Shown here: positions 8,995 through 18,194 of the stretch, one piece after another
Position numbering within the stretch: position 1 is the first letter of the stretch
Layout of the letters: each line of letters opens with the position of its first letter
Assembly (NCBI RefSeq): GCF_900114915.1
Contig: NZ_FOUS01000001.1
Location: forward strand, 124,001 to 188,000
DNA length: 64,000 nt
Direction: 5' to 3'
Origin: Bradyrhizobium sp. Rc3b
GTDB lineage: Bacteria; Pseudomonadota; Alphaproteobacteria; Rhizobiales; Xanthobacteraceae
The notes under the pieces: generated by a model
The model's database searches: none
Told to the model about the DNA's origin: nothing
Seen by the model: only the letters and a program-made list of their open reading frames with translations
Made by a program: the position numbers and the translations under genes

Positions 8995-9972
8995 TTACGC
9001 CGCCCTCTCGCGCACCCGGCCACGGCGCCTCGGGCGGTACATCGCCAGCTTCTTCAGCAGCGGGACATGCCCGGGAACGCGTTCAGACGTCCCCGCAAGG
9101 CACTCACTCATTTGCGCAGCCGGAATTTCAGCCGGCGCTTCTTGGTCAACCGCCTCAGGAACGAGCGGCGGCGCACTGATCGTTTCTGGAAACACACTGA
9201 ATGTGCCCGCTACCTCCTCGAGCGGCTTCTGCTTGTCGGCCCAGTGCAGGGCGGTGTAGTCGAACCCGTGCACGATGGTGGGTTTGACGACTTCGAAATA
9301 GGGCGAGATGTCGAAGTCGCGGGGCATGTAGAGCGAGGAATCGCGGATGTGCAGGATCTCGCGGCGGGCGGCGCGGCTGCCGGCCTTGGTGATCTTGGGC
9401 AGGATCGGATAGCGCACCGCGTCGAACGCCTGTGCGATCAGCGCCGAGCAGATGATCTTGGTCGGATCGCCCGAGCCGATCGCGATCATGCGTCGCCGCC
9501 AGCGCTGCGGTACCGGCAACGGGAACAGAAAGCGCATGAGGTCGACGATGTTCTTGGTGTCGTAGCCGAAGCCGATGCGGTTGATCGCATAGCGGCAGAC
9601 GGTGGTGCGGTCCTCGTAGGACAGCCCGACCGGGCGGCAGAGGCGGGTGTGATAGGGGAAATATTTCGACAGCGGCGCAGAGGTGACGCCTTCGCCGATA
9701 TTGGCCTCGATCAGCACATGCGGTTCGCCGTCAGGCTCCGCGGCGCCCTCGACCGGGCCGACATAGAGCGCGGCATGCGACCAGGTCGACTGCGTCAGAT
9801 ATTTGATGATGCCGGAGATGCGGTTGTTGCCCTCGACCAGCAGCACGTCGCCTGGCTCGATCACGCCGCGCAGGTGCTCCGGGTCGCTCGGCGTGAACGG
9901 CTCGTAGCCCGGCACCTCCTTGGAGAGGTACGCGGCAATCAGCTTGCCGACTGAATCTAGGACCGTCCCCAT
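8995..9972 (-). CDS. YiiX/NlpC-P60-like cysteine hydrolase family protein
   Basis: 325 aa. The N-terminal half has the permuted papain-like layout of YiiX/YebB enzymes: GDVLLVEGNNRISGIIKYLTQ, then the His in STWSHAALYVG, an acidic VLIEANIGEG, and the Cys in PTKIICSALIAQAF. The C-terminal third (from about residue 240) is Pro/Ala/Glu-rich and ends in a basic RPRRRGRVRER tail. The ATG at 9972 is preferred over the TTG at 9978 because GGGGGGAG sits 6 nt upstream of it. The substrate is unknown (amide hydrolase or lipid acyltransferase in relatives). The 3' end abuts a palindromic repeat. Confidence 0.75.
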   Translation of the reverse strand: MGTVLDSVGKLIAAYLSKEVPGYEPFTPSDPEHLRGVIEPGDVLLVEGNNRISGIIKYLTQSTWSHAALYVGPVEGAAEPDGEPHVLIEANIGEGVTSAPLSKYFPYHTRLCRPVGLSYEDRTTVCRYAINRIGFGYDTKNIVDLMRFLFPLPVPQRWRRRMIAIGSGDPTKIICSALIAQAFDAVRYPILPKITKAGSRAARREILHIRDSSLYMPRDFDISPYFEVVKPTIVHGFDYTALHWADKQKPLEEVAGTFSVFPETISAPPLVPEAVDQEAPAEIPAAQMSECLAGTSERVPGHVPLLKKLAMYRPRRRGRVRERAA

Positions 9973-9986
9973 TTCCAACTCCCCCC

Positions 9987-10010
9987 ACGGCCTTTTGCGG
10001 CCGTCTTTTT
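9987..10010 (+). terminator. Intrinsic-terminator-like hairpin reading on the plus strand
   Basis: ACGGCC-TTTTGC-GGCCGT followed by C and five T. It lies just upstream of the minus-strand hydrolase start, so it cannot end a visible plus-strand gene. It may block antisense reading out of the hydrolase locus, or form a leader hairpin in the minus-strand transcript. Confidence 0.5.
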
Positions 10011-10164
10011 CCCTTCTCTATCATGGTCGAAACGTGTTGCAATTCGGTTCATCACTCCGTGACATCAAGCACGATTGATTCACCATGATGGTTGCCGTGC
10101 AACATCAGATGCGGCAAGGTTCGCTGACTGTTCCCGTTCGCCGCAAGTCCTCGGAAACCATGAC

Positions 10165-11550
10165 ATGACAATCACGCGCCGCGGTTTTCTTGTCGCGTCG
10201 GCGGGCCTTGCCGCGATGCCGGTCCTGCGCGCATCCGCCGCGCCTCTGCCGCGCGAGGCCGACATCGTCGTGATCGGTGCGGGAGCCGCGGGAATCGCTG
10301 CGGCGCGGCGCATCATGGCGACGGGCCGCAAGGTCGTCGTGATGGAAGCGGCATCGCAAGTCGGCGGCCGCTGTATCACCGACAGCACAACCTTCGAGGT
10401 GCCGTTCGACCGCGGCGCACGCTGGATGCACAATCCCGACACCAATCCGATGATCCGGCTGGCGCGCAGTGTCGGGCTGGACGTGCTGTCGGCGCCATCG
10501 GGCCAGAAGATGCGCATCGGCCGCCGTAACGCGCGCGCGGGCGAGACCGAGCAATTCCTGGCGGCGCTGGTGCGCGCCAACCGCGCCATCGACGATGCCT
10601 CGCGGGCTAAGCTGGATACCTCTTGCGCCTCCGTGCTGCCGAAGGATCTCGGCGACTGGGCGGGCGCGGCCGAGTTCATGCTGGGCGCGGGCTTTGCCGG
10701 CAAGGACCTGAAGGAGCTGTCCGCGATCGATAAGGGACGCGCGCAGGATCGCAACGCGGCGATCGCCTGCCGTCAGGGTCTGGGCACGCTGATCACCAAA
10801 CTCGGGGAGCAGGCGCCGGTGGCGCTGTCGACGCCGGCGAGCCGCATCAGCTGGAGCAACCGCGACGTCAGCGTGGAAACGCAAGCCGGCAAGATCGCCG
10901 CACGCGCCGCCATCGTCACGGTCTCGACCAACGTGCTGACATCGGGCGCGATCAAGTTCACGCCCGACATTCCCAAACGCACGTTAGACGCGGCGTCGAA
11001 GCTCGGCCTCGGCAGCTATGATCGCATCGTGCTGCAATTGCCGGGCAATCCGCTCGGCCTGTCGCGCGACGATATCCTCATCGAGCAAAGCAATTCGACA
11101 CGCACGGCGCTGATGTTCGCCAATATCGGCGGCTCTTCGCTGTGCTCGATCGACGTCGGCGGCGCGTTCGGCCGCGATCTCTCCGAGCAGGGTGAGAAGG
11201 CAATGGTCGCCTTCGCCAGGGAATGGATCACGAAATTGTTCGGTAGCGAGGCTGCGGCTACCGTCGGGAAGACCAGCGCCACGCGCTGGAACGCCTCGCC
11301 CTACGTCCTGGGTGCGATGTCGGCGGCTTCCCCCGGCGGTCAGCTGTCGCGAAAAATCCTGAGCGAGCCGATCGGCAATGTGTTCCTCGCCGGCGAAGCT
11401 ACGCACGAGACGCTGTGGGGCACCGTCGACGGCGCCTGGGAAAGCGGCGAGCGCGCCGCGGACGCAGCCTTGCGCAAGATCGGTGCGCTCAAGGACGATT
11501 CGGCGGATGTGCCGACGCAGTCGACGAAGAAGCGGCGGGCGCCAAGGTAG
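10165..11550 (+). CDS. Tat-exported FAD-dependent amine oxidase-like protein
   Basis: 461 aa from ATG 10165. The N-terminus MTITRRGFLVASAGLAAMP is a twin-arginine signal (RRGFL) and the mature start is near the ASA-APLP site. The FAD-binding Rossmann motif is VVIGAGAAGIAAARR, followed by VVVMEAASQVGGRC, where the E binds ribose and GGR is the flavin amine-oxidase motif. The C-terminus NVFLAGEATHETLWGTVDGAWESG is the second FAD motif. The family includes monoamine and polyamine oxidases and phytoene desaturase-like enzymes; the substrate cannot be told. The gene stands alone, between repeat-bearing intergenic regions. Confidence 0.85.
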   Translation: MTITRRGFLVASAGLAAMPVLRASAAPLPREADIVVIGAGAAGIAAARRIMATGRKVVVMEAASQVGGRCITDSTTFEVPFDRGARWMHNPDTNPMIRLARSVGLDVLSAPSGQKMRIGRRNARAGETEQFLAALVRANRAIDDASRAKLDTSCASVLPKDLGDWAGAAEFMLGAGFAGKDLKELSAIDKGRAQDRNAAIACRQGLGTLITKLGEQAPVALSTPASRISWSNRDVSVETQAGKIAARAAIVTVSTNVLTSGAIKFTPDIPKRTLDAASKLGLGSYDRIVLQLPGNPLGLSRDDILIEQSNSTRTALMFANIGGSSLCSIDVGGAFGRDLSEQGEKAMVAFAREWITKLFGSEAAATVGKTSATRWNASPYVLGAMSAASPGGQLSRKILSEPIGNVFLAGEATHETLWGTVDGAWESGERAADAALRKIGALKDDSADVPTQSTKKRRAPR

Positions 11551-11580
11551 TAAGGCAGTCAAGCCGCCAAACACTCCGCC

Positions 11581-11721
11581 GTCGTCCCTGCGAACGCAGG
11601 GACCCATAACCACAGGGAGACGTTTGACGAAGCCTCGCAGTTGAGAGATCGTCGTCGGGACTGTCACTTGTGTCTTATCGATAGATCACGCGGTATGGGT
11701 CCCTGCGTTCGCAGGGACGAC
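11581..11721. repeat. GTCGTCCC..GGGACGAC repeat, copy B
   Basis: It starts GTCGTCCCTGCGAACGCAGG and ends with CGCAGGGACGAC; each end also folds on itself (CCCTGCGAACGCAGGG). It shares GATAGATCACGCGGTAT and TTTGACGAAG with copy A. It fills the gap between the convergent oxidase and TauE/SafE genes and may work as a bidirectional terminator. Confidence 0.88.
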
Positions 11722-11729
11722 AGCGGTAA

Positions 11730-12500
11730 TTACCGCAACACCCCGTCCAGCACCGGCAGCCCTGCAATCACCGCCAGCGCAATCAGCGCATAGCAGATGC
11801 TGCGAAACACCTGCTCGCTGGCGCGGCCGAACAGTGAGGCGCCGAATGCGACGCCGATCGCATAGACCGGGCCGACGATCAGCGAGAGCGCGAGCGATTC
11901 GCGGCTGATCAGCCCCGTGGCCGCGTAGCTGATCATCGAGAAGAAGTCAGACGCGCCGAAGAACAGCACGATGTTGGCGCGCGCGACGATCGGCGCGATC
12001 GGACGGCCGAGCCAATAGCCGACGATCGGCGGGCCGCCGGTCTGCGCGAGACCGCTGCAGAAGCCGGAGAGGCCGCCGATGCCGACCGAAAGCCAGGTGT
12101 GGTCCTTGCCACGATAGCGCCAGCCCGACAGCAGCAGGAGCAACAGCGCCGCGACGAAGCAGGAGATGATCCAGCGCGTGGTGACGGGTTCGAGTACGCT
12201 GAGAAAGTATGTGCCGACGGGCACGCCGACCAGCGCGCCCAGCACAATCACCGCGGTCGCCTTGCGGTCCGCCTTCCGCCACGCGTCCGGCAGCAGCGGC
12301 GCCGCCGCGACGAAATCGATCACCAGAAGCAAGGCGGCGACGAGCCGTGGCGCAGCAATGCTGCTTGCCAGCGGCATGAAGATCAGCGCCGAGCCGAAGC
12401 CCGAGAAGCCGCGTGCAGTGCCGGAAACGAAGGCGACGGCGCAAAGCGCCATCGCAATGGTGAGGCTGACGTCCTTCGGAAGGAAGTCCGCAAGGGTCAT
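11730..12500 (-). CDS. TauE/SafE family (DUF81) anion permease
   Basis: 256 aa with about eight hydrophobic segments. The duplicated family pattern is visible: GTARGFSGFGSALIFMPLAS in the first half and GIGGLSGFCSGLAQTGGPPI in the second, each with the Gly/Ser-rich helix break of TauE/SafE proteins. Members export or import small anions such as sulfite, sulfoacetate or other organic acids; the substrate is not deducible. It is separated from pheT by a palindromic element and is probably its own transcription unit. Confidence 0.87.
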   Translation of the reverse strand: MTLADFLPKDVSLTIAMALCAVAFVSGTARGFSGFGSALIFMPLASSIAAPRLVAALLLVIDFVAAAPLLPDAWRKADRKATAVIVLGALVGVPVGTYFLSVLEPVTTRWIISCFVAALLLLLLSGWRYRGKDHTWLSVGIGGLSGFCSGLAQTGGPPIVGYWLGRPIAPIVARANIVLFFGASDFFSMISYAATGLISRESLALSLIVGPVYAIGVAFGASLFGRASEQVFRSICYALIALAVIAGLPVLDGVLR

Positions 12501-12512
12501 GCTTTATTTCTG

Positions 12513-12561
12513 GAGCATGATGTTGTCCGAAAACCGCTTCGCACTTTTCGGCATCATGCTC
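12513..12561. repeat. GAGCATGATN..NATCATGCTC palindromic repeat overlapping the pheT stop codon
   Basis: GAGCATGATG and GCATCATGCTC flank CCGAAAACCGCTTCGCACTT. A near-identical copy is at 59367-59415 and a diverged one at 36609-36680. The last residues of PheT (Arg, Ala) and its TGA are inside the right arm. Confidence 0.88.
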
Positions 12562-14962
12562 TCAGCGTGCCGCCGGTCTTCTTCGTGACCTCGGCCACGA
12601 CCTTCGCCGCGACAGCCTCGATCTCCTGATCGGTCAGCGTCTTCTCGCGCGGCTGGATCGTCACCGCGATTGCGATCGACTTCTTGTCGTCGTCGATGCC
12701 CTTGCCCTCGTAGACGTCGAACACGTTCACGCCGGTGATCAGCTTCTTGTCGACACCCTGCGCGGCGCGAACGATGTCGCCCGCCTTCACGGTGCGATCG
12801 ACGATGAAGGCGAAGTCACGCGAGACCGGCTGGAACGCCGAGAGCTCGATCAGTGGCTTGGCGCGGGTCGGCTTCTTCTTCGCTTCCGGAATACGGTCGA
12901 GGATCACCTCGAACACCATCAGCGGGCCGTCGGCGCCGAGCGCCTCGAGCGCTCTGGGATGTACCTCGCCGAAATGGCCGAGCACGTTCTGCGGTCCGAT
13001 CTGGATCGTGCCGGAACGGCCCGGATGCAACCATGCCGGACCGCCGGCGACGATCTGCAGCGCCTGCATCGGCGCACCGGCCGCAGCCAGCACGGCCAGC
13101 GCGTCCGCCTTGGCGTCGAACACATCAGCCTGGGCCGAGCCCGACCAGTGCCGTCCGAGACCTTCAGAAGAGGCAAAGCCGCGGCGCACGCCGCTCGCCG
13201 CCATGAACTGATCCTGCGGGCGATCGCCCTTGAAAATTTGGCCGACTTCAAACAGCGCGACATCGCTGACGCCGCGATTGGCGTTGGCTTGTGCGGCCGC
13301 GATCAGGCCCGCGAGCAGCGTCGGGCGCATGTCGGAGAGATCAGACGCGATCGGGTTGGCGACTTCGAGCTCGCGCTGGCCGCCGCCGAACAATTTTGCC
13401 GCGGACTTCGTGATGAACGACCAGGTCACCGCCTCGATGATGCCGCGGCTCGCGAGCGCGCGCCTGGCGCGGCGGGTGCGCAGCTGCAGTGGCGTCAGCA
13501 CCGGTTTGCGCGCGTCCTCGCCGCGCTCGAACGGCGTCATCGGCACCTTGTCGACGCCGAAGATGCGGACGATCTCCTCGACGATGTCGGCCTTGCCGTG
13601 GACGTCCGAGCGCCAGGAGGGCACCGCGACCTTCACGATGGGGCCGGGGCCCGCCATCATGAAGCCGAGATGGGTCAGGATGCGCTTCATCTCGACCTGC
13701 GGCACCTCGATGCCGGAGAGGCGCTTGACCTCCGTCACAGGGAAGTCGATCACGCGGTCGTCGCCGAAGGATTTGCCGACCACGACGGTCTCGGACGGCG
13801 TGCCGCCGCACATCTCCATCACCAGCTTGGTCGCCAGCTCCAGACCCGGCACCATGAAGGCCGGATCGACGCCACGCTCGAAGCGGTAGCGCGCGTCTGA
13901 ATTGATGCCGAGCTTGCGGCCGGTCTGGGCGATGTTGATCTCGTTCCACAGCGCCGATTCGATCAGCACGTCGGTGGTGTCATCGTCGCAGCCGGAGGCT
14001 TCGCCGCCCATAATGCCGGCGAGCGATTCGACGCCGTGCTCATCCGCGATCACGCAAATGGCGGGATCGAGATTGTAGGTGCGGCCGTCGAGCGCGAGCA
14101 GGGTTTCGCCCTCACGCGCGCGGCGCACGACCAGATTGCCCTTCACCTTCCTGGCGTCGAACACGTGTAGCGGCCGCGCGCGGTCGTAGGTCATGAAGTT
14201 GGTGATGTCGACCAGTGCGTTGATCGGGCGCAGCCCGATCGCGGTCAGCCGCTTCTGCAGCCATTCCGGCGACGGACCGTTCTTGACGCCACGCACGAGG
14301 CGGAGCGCGAAGCCCGGACACAGCGTGGAATCCTCGACCGTAACCTTCACGGGGCACGCGAATTCGCCCTTGATCAGCTTGATCGCGGGATCCCTGAACT
14401 TGCCCATGTCGGCGGCGGCAAGGTCGCGCGCGATGCCGTGCACGCCGGTGCAGTCCTGCCGGTTCGGCGTCAGATTGATCTCGACCACGGGATCGCCGAG
14501 CGCGGCCCAGTCGGCATAGCCGGCGCCAACAGGCGCATCCGCCGGCAATTCCATGATGCCGTCATGGTCGTTGGAGATCTGCAGCTCGGCCGCCGAGCAC
14601 AGCATGCCGCGGCTCTCGACGCCGCGGATAGTGCCGACGCCCAGCGTGATGTCCTTGCCGGGAATGTAGGTGCCGGGCGGCGAGAACACGCTGACGAGAC
14701 CCGCACGCGCATTCGGCGCGCCGCAGACGACCTGCACCGGCGCGCCGCCGTCGCCGGTATCGACCATGCAGACGCGCAGGCGATCCGCATTCGGATGCTG
14801 CTCGGCCGAGATCACCTTCGCGATCGTGAAAGGCTTCAGCGCCTTCGCCTTGTCCTCGATGTTCTCGACCTCGAGCCCGATCATGGTGAGCTTCTCGGCG
14901 AGCTTGTCGAGCGGCTCGTCGGTCTCGAGATGATCCTTCAGCCAGGAGAGGGTGAATTTCAT
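12554..14962 (-). CDS. pheT: Phenylalanyl-tRNA synthetase beta subunit
   Basis: 802 aa, full length for the family. It starts with [19 protein letters not shown] and contains the N-terminal tRNA-binding (EMAP-like) domain ([15 protein letters not shown]), the B3/B4 editing domain, the B5 region and the C-terminal anticodon-binding ferredoxin-like domain ([22 protein letters not shown]). It pairs with PheS in an alpha2-beta2 enzyme that charges tRNA-Phe. Its ATG overlaps the TGA of the preceding DUF559 gene (ATGA), so its translation is likely coupled to that gene. Its 3' end runs into a palindromic repeat. Confidence 0.97.
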   Translation of the reverse strand: MKFTLSWLKDHLETDEPLDKLAEKLTMIGLEVENIEDKAKALKPFTIAKVISAEQHPNADRLRVCMVDTGDGGAPVQVVCGAPNARAGLVSVFSPPGTYIPGKDITLGVGTIRGVESRGMLCSAAELQISNDHDGIMELPADAPVGAGYADWAALGDPVVEINLTPNRQDCTGVHGIARDLAAADMGKFRDPAIKLIKGEFACPVKVTVEDSTLCPGFALRLVRGVKNGPSPEWLQKRLTAIGLRPINALVDITNFMTYDRARPLHVFDARKVKGNLVVRRAREGETLLALDGRTYNLDPAICVIADEHGVESLAGIMGGEASGCDDDTTDVLIESALWNEINIAQTGRKLGINSDARYRFERGVDPAFMVPGLELATKLVMEMCGGTPSETVVVGKSFGDDRVIDFPVTEVKRLSGIEVPQVEMKRILTHLGFMMAGPGPIVKVAVPSWRSDVHGKADIVEEIVRIFGVDKVPMTPFERGEDARKPVLTPLQLRTRRARRALASRGIIEAVTWSFITKSAAKLFGGGQRELEVANPIASDLSDMRPTLLAGLIAAAQANANRGVSDVALFEVGQIFKGDRPQDQFMAASGVRRGFASSEGLGRHWSGSAQADVFDAKADALAVLAAAGAPMQALQIVAGGPAWLHPGRSGTIQIGPQNVLGHFGEVHPRALEALGADGPLMVFEVILDRIPEAKKKPTRAKPLIELSAFQPVSRDFAFIVDRTVKAGDIVRAAQGVDKKLITGVNVFDVYEGKGIDDDKKSIAIAVTIQPREKTLTDQEIEAVAAKVVAEVTKKTGGTLRA

Positions 14963-15417
14963 GGCTGTTTCTTCTCCACGGAGACGGTCTGCTCCCTCTC
15001 CCGCTTGCGGGGGAGGGTTGGGGTGGGGGCTCTCTCCGCGACGGTGGTCGCGATGGTTTCGAGAACGCCGCCACGATTTGTCATGACATCGAGATTGCTG
15101 AAGCGGAGCACCTTGAAGCCCATCGCTTCGATTGCGGTAGAGCGACGCGCGTCGGCGCGCTCGCCATCATTCGAGAAGTGTTGGCCGCCGTCGAGCTCGA
15201 TGACGAGCTTGGCTGCGTGGCAGATGAAATCGGCGATGTAATTCTCGATCGGCACTTGGCGGCGAAAGCTCACGCCATTCAGCCGGTTGCCACGTAGCTC
15301 CGACCAGAGGATTCGCTCTGCATCTGTTGAGTCGCGCCTGAGCGCACGAGCATTGGTTCGCAGCTTGGCCGAGATCTTCCAGTCCGGATGCTTGGGATCA
15401 ACCATCGGCAGCCCCAT
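14959..15417 (-). CDS. DUF559 endonuclease-domain protein inserted between pheS and pheT
   Basis: 152 aa. It carries the DUF559 (Vsr/MTES_1575-like, PD-(D/E)xK superfamily) core: SKxR-like opening [34 protein letters not shown], then [10 protein letters not shown] (catalytic E-x-D-G-x-x-H type) and [10 protein letters not shown] near the end. ATG 15417 lies just after a palindromic repeat, which supplies the purine-rich stretch (GGGGAGAGGG) upstream. The last 25 or so codons ([12 protein letters not shown]) are a translated copy of the same kind of repeat, and the TGA overlaps the pheT ATG. Such genes are recurrent in Bradyrhizobium, but their function is unknown; nuclease activity is inferred from the fold. 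Confidence 0.82.
   Translation of the reverse strand: MGLPMVDPKHPDWKISAKLRTNARALRRDSTDAERILWSELRGNRLNGVSFRRQVPIENYIADFICHAAKLVIELDGGQHFSNDGERADARRSTAIEAMGFKVLRFSNLDVMTNRGGVLETIATTVAERAPTPTLPRKREREQTVSVEKKQP
14992..15040. repeat. CTCCC-type palindrome within the 3' end of the DUF559 gene
   Basis: CCCTCTCCCGCTTGCGGGGGAGGG with a G/T-rich tail. It is translated as part of the C-terminus of the DUF559 protein (residues TLPRKRERE). Confidence 0.82.
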
Positions 15418-15427
15418 TGCGGAGAAA

Positions 15428-15466
15428 CCCTCTCCCCAACCCTCCCCCGCAAGCGGGGGAGGGAGC
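15428..15466. repeat. CTCCC-type palindrome upstream of the DUF559 start
   Basis: CCCTCCCCCGCAAGCGGGGG is the start of a perfect hairpin spanning 15441-15463. It lies 11 bp before the DUF559 ATG (minus strand) and provides its upstream purine-rich stretch. Confidence 0.85.
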
Positions 15467-15531
15467 TCGACCTGTCGAGCGACAGGAGAATACGTACCCA
15501 TACGACGAACGCCACACACTCGCTCTATCCA

Positions 15532-15570
15532 TTCCCTCCCCCGCTTGCGGGGGAGGGGCAGGGAGAGGGC
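15532..15570. repeat. CTCCC-type palindrome downstream of pheS
   Basis: CCCTCCCCCGCTTGCGGGGG opens a hairpin spanning 15534-15558, in opposite orientation to the copy at 15428. It lies between the pheS stop and the DUF559 start. Together with the other two copies it frames the DUF559 gene. Confidence 0.85.
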
Positions 15571-15626
15571 TGTCTCCGCAGAGGGAACGGAGAGAGTCTT
15601 CGCAAGCTCTGGCGCGAGGGCGAGCA

Positions 15627-16709
15627 TCACGAGCTCAGCCCCCCAGCCAGCGTCGGCACCTCCAGCGGCTTGAAGCCGTAGTGGGTCAGCCAGCGGACGT
15701 CGCTGTCGAACAGCTGGCGGAGGTCGGCGATGCCGTATTTCAGCATGGCGATGCGGTCGATGCCCATGCCCCAGGCGAAGCCCTGATACTCGTCGGGGTC
15801 GATGCCGCAGGCGCGCAGCACGTTCGGGTGCACCATGCCGCAGCCGAGAATCTCCAGCCAGTCCTCGCCCTCGCCGAAGCGGATCTCGCCCTTGTCGCGG
15901 CGGCACTGGATGTCGACTTCCAGCGACGGCTCGGTGAACGGGAAGAACGACGGTCGGAAGCGCATGTTGATGTGGTCGACCTCGAAGAACGCCTTGCAGA
16001 ACTCGTGCAGGATCCACTTGAGGTGGCCGAGATGCGAAGTCTTGTCGATGACGAGGCCTTCGACCTGGTGGAATTGCGGCGTGTGGGTCGCGTCCGAATC
16101 GATGCGGTAGGTGCGGCCCGGGCAGATCACGCGGATCGGCGGCTTCTGGCTCAGCATCGTGCGCACCTGCACCGGCGAGGTGTGGGTTCGCAGCAGCATG
16201 CGCGAGCCGTCCTCCTTCGGATGGAAGAAGAAGGTGTCGTGCATCTCGCGCGCCGGATGGCCTTCCGGAAAATTCAGCTTGGTGAAGTTGTAATCGTCGG
16301 TCTCGATGTCGGGGCCTTCGGCAACCGAGAATCCCATGTCGGCGAAGATGGTGGTCAGCTCGTCCCAGACCTGGCTCAGCGGATGAATGCGGCCGGCTTC
16401 CGTCGGCGCATCGCGCAGCGGCAGTGTGACGTCGACGGTCTCGGAGGCGAGCCGCGCATCGAGCGCGGCCGATTTCAGCACGTCGCGCCGGGCGGCGAGC
16501 GCCTGGGTGACCTCGTCCTTGGCCTGGTTGATCGCAGCGCCTTGCGTCTTGCGCTCGTCCGGCGACATCTTGCCGAGCGTTGCAAGCAAGGCTGAGATCG
16601 AGCCCTTCTTGCCGAGCGAGGCAACGCGGACGGCTTCGAGGGCCGCTTCGTCGCCGGCAGCACTGATCTGCGCGAGGATGGATTGAACGAGACTGGCGAG
16701 GTCGGACAC
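15627..16709 (-). CDS. pheS: Phenylalanyl-tRNA synthetase alpha subunit
   Basis: 360 aa from GTG 16709, the usual family length; a TTG 15 nt upstream would add five residues, but the GTG has GAGG in a normal place. The N-terminal coiled coil (about 1-90) binds tRNA. The class II catalytic core has motif 2 (the [19 protein letters not shown] region) and motif 3 ([18 protein letters not shown]). It is the catalytic half of PheRS. Although pheS and pheT are normally adjacent, here a 664-bp stretch with the DUF559 gene and three palindromes separates them. Confidence 0.96.
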   Translation of the reverse strand: MSDLASLVQSILAQISAAGDEAALEAVRVASLGKKGSISALLATLGKMSPDERKTQGAAINQAKDEVTQALAARRDVLKSAALDARLASETVDVTLPLRDAPTEAGRIHPLSQVWDELTTIFADMGFSVAEGPDIETDDYNFTKLNFPEGHPAREMHDTFFFHPKEDGSRMLLRTHTSPVQVRTMLSQKPPIRVICPGRTYRIDSDATHTPQFHQVEGLVIDKTSHLGHLKWILHEFCKAFFEVDHINMRFRPSFFPFTEPSLEVDIQCRRDKGEIRFGEGEDWLEILGCGMVHPNVLRACGIDPDEYQGFAWGMGIDRIAMLKYGIADLRQLFDSDVRWLTHYGFKPLEVPTLAGGLSS

Positions 16710-16853
16710 GGTCGGATCCCTCAAACTTGCAAAAGGCTGCCGGGTTGTGGCCGCAGCCGGGGCGGAACGTCAAGCCGAATGGACGTCGTAAATGCGGGGC
16801 ATTTGAACCGTAAAGGCATGGCTGGCACCAACCTGAACGCGAAGGAGGGGACG

Positions 16854-17273
16854 ATGCGTTTGCGATCCTGCGTGGCCGGCCTGGCCCTGGTTCTCTTGCA
16901 AGGCTTTCTGGGAGGCGCAGCTCTCGCCGCCGAAGAATGCCAGGCCAAATCCACGTCGATGGATGACATCATCGTGGCCCTGAACGCGGCGCCGGGCTGC
17001 GAGCGTGCCATGAAGCAGTTCGAAGCCTGCGCATACGGCGCCAGCGGCGACGTACAGTTCGGTGAGGTGGTCGAGAAGAAGTGCGAGGCCGATTTCATCG
17101 GTCAGCTGCAGCCGCCACAGAAGCTCAGCTACCAACGCGAGTTGCGGGTCTGCGACCAGAAGTACCGGAGCAAGTCCGGCACCATGTATATCTCGGCCAC
17201 GGCCTTCTGCCGGGCGGAGGTCGCCCAGCGCTACTCGCAACATGCGCTGAAGGCCGGCAAAGCCGGCCGCTAG
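16854..17273 (+). CDS. Small exported protein with six cysteines, function unknown
   Basis: 139 aa from ATG 16854, preceded by a strong GAAGGAGGGG. It has a signal peptide (MRLRSCVAGLALVLLQGFLG, cleavage near ALA-AEE). The mature part is about 110 residues with six cysteines (ECQ, GCER, EACA, KKCEA, RVCDQ, AFCRA), suggesting three disulfides in the periplasm. I do not recognise a named family. The gene lies on the strand opposite to the rplT-pheS operon and ends 11 bp from the rplT stop, so it breaks a usually uninterrupted gene set. Confidence 0.7.
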   Translation: MRLRSCVAGLALVLLQGFLGGAALAAEECQAKSTSMDDIIVALNAAPGCERAMKQFEACAYGASGDVQFGEVVEKKCEADFIGQLQPPQKLSYQRELRVCDQKYRSKSGTMYISATAFCRAEVAQRYSQHALKAGKAGR

Positions 17274-17284
17274 CGCCGCAGGGC

Positions 17285-17644
17285 TCAGGCGGCGAGCGCA
17301 GCCTTGGCCTTCTCGGCGATCGCCTGGAACGCCGCGGGCTCGCTGATCGCGAGATCCGACAGCACCTTGCGGTCCACGGTGATCCCGGACTTGGCCATGC
17401 CGTCGATAAATCGGCTGTAGGTCAGGCCGAACGGACGGACGGCAGCGTTGATGCGCTGGATCCAGAGCGCGCGGAAGGTCCGCTTCTTGCGCTTGCGATC
17501 ACGGAACGCGTACTGCTGGGCCTTTTCCACGGCCGGCTTGGCGGCGCGGATGGTGTTCTTGCGGCGGCCGTAGAAACCCTTGGCGGCCTTGTAGACTTTC
17601 TTGTGCTTGGCGTGGGCGGTCACACCGCGTTTGACGCGAGACAT
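17285..17644 (-). CDS. rplT: 50S ribosomal protein L20
   Basis: 119 aa: [52 protein letters not shown], and a C-terminal globular domain with [11 protein letters not shown]. It is essential for early 50S assembly and in other bacteria acts as autogenous translational repressor of rpmI-rplT. It sits 80 bp downstream of rpmI on the same strand. Confidence 0.98.
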   Translation of the reverse strand: MSRVKRGVTAHAKHKKVYKAAKGFYGRRKNTIRAAKPAVEKAQQYAFRDRKRKKRTFRALWIQRINAAVRPFGLTYSRFIDGMAKSGITVDRKVLSDLAISEPAAFQAIAEKAKAALAA

Positions 17645-17724
17645 GACAAAATCCTTCAGAGGTGACTTTGGTTATCGGATTGCCGCGCAAGACGCGGCAC
17701 GGTTGGCAATGATCGTGGACGCGA

Positions 17725-17925
17725 TCAGGCGTTCGGCAAGAAGTACTTCTTGACGTTGTCGCCGTCGGTCTTGAACAGCACCGCGGTGCCGCGCAGCTGA
17801 CGGATCTGCTTCTTCGTCCGCTTGATCATGCCGTGACGCTTGCCGCGATGGGCGAACATCACTTTGCCGGTGGCAGTCACCTTGAAGCGCTTTTTAGCGC
17901 CCGATTTGGTCTTCAGCTTGGGCAT
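17725..17925 (-). CDS. rpmI: 50S ribosomal protein L35
   Basis: 66 aa, [20 protein letters not shown] with the basic middle [27 protein letters not shown] lies just upstream of the ATG. It is the first gene of the rpmI-rplT pair. The roughly 270-bp region upstream probably holds its promoter and leader, because infC ends with its own terminator further upstream. Confidence 0.98.
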   Translation of the reverse strand: MPKLKTKSGAKKRFKVTATGKVMFAHRGKRHGMIKRTKKQIRQLRGTAVLFKTDGDNVKKYFLPNA

Positions 17926-18194
17926 TTGGCTCTCCTAATGGCCACAGAGTTCCGCCCGCGAAGGCGGCTGGCCGTCAAAATGCTCGTTAGAGCGTTGATT
18001 GTGCTCAGGTTTTACGAACAAGCGCAAACCCGCACGAAACACCGCCACGGCAGCCCTTAATCAGCCGGGCGATGAAGGCTGGGCTTATGACAGAGGACAG
18101 GCCGATTGGCAACGATGAACCGGCAGAACCAGCCCGGCGACTATTCGGAATTGCGACCCTCATGTCCAAGCCCGTCGCCTGGAGCAGGACCAAA

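Noticed and set aside
15418..16773. 604-aa frame joining the DUF559 protein to upstream sequence
   Set aside because: The upstream part is antisense-frame shadow of pheS and translated repeat; the DUF559 domain is complete from ATG 15417.
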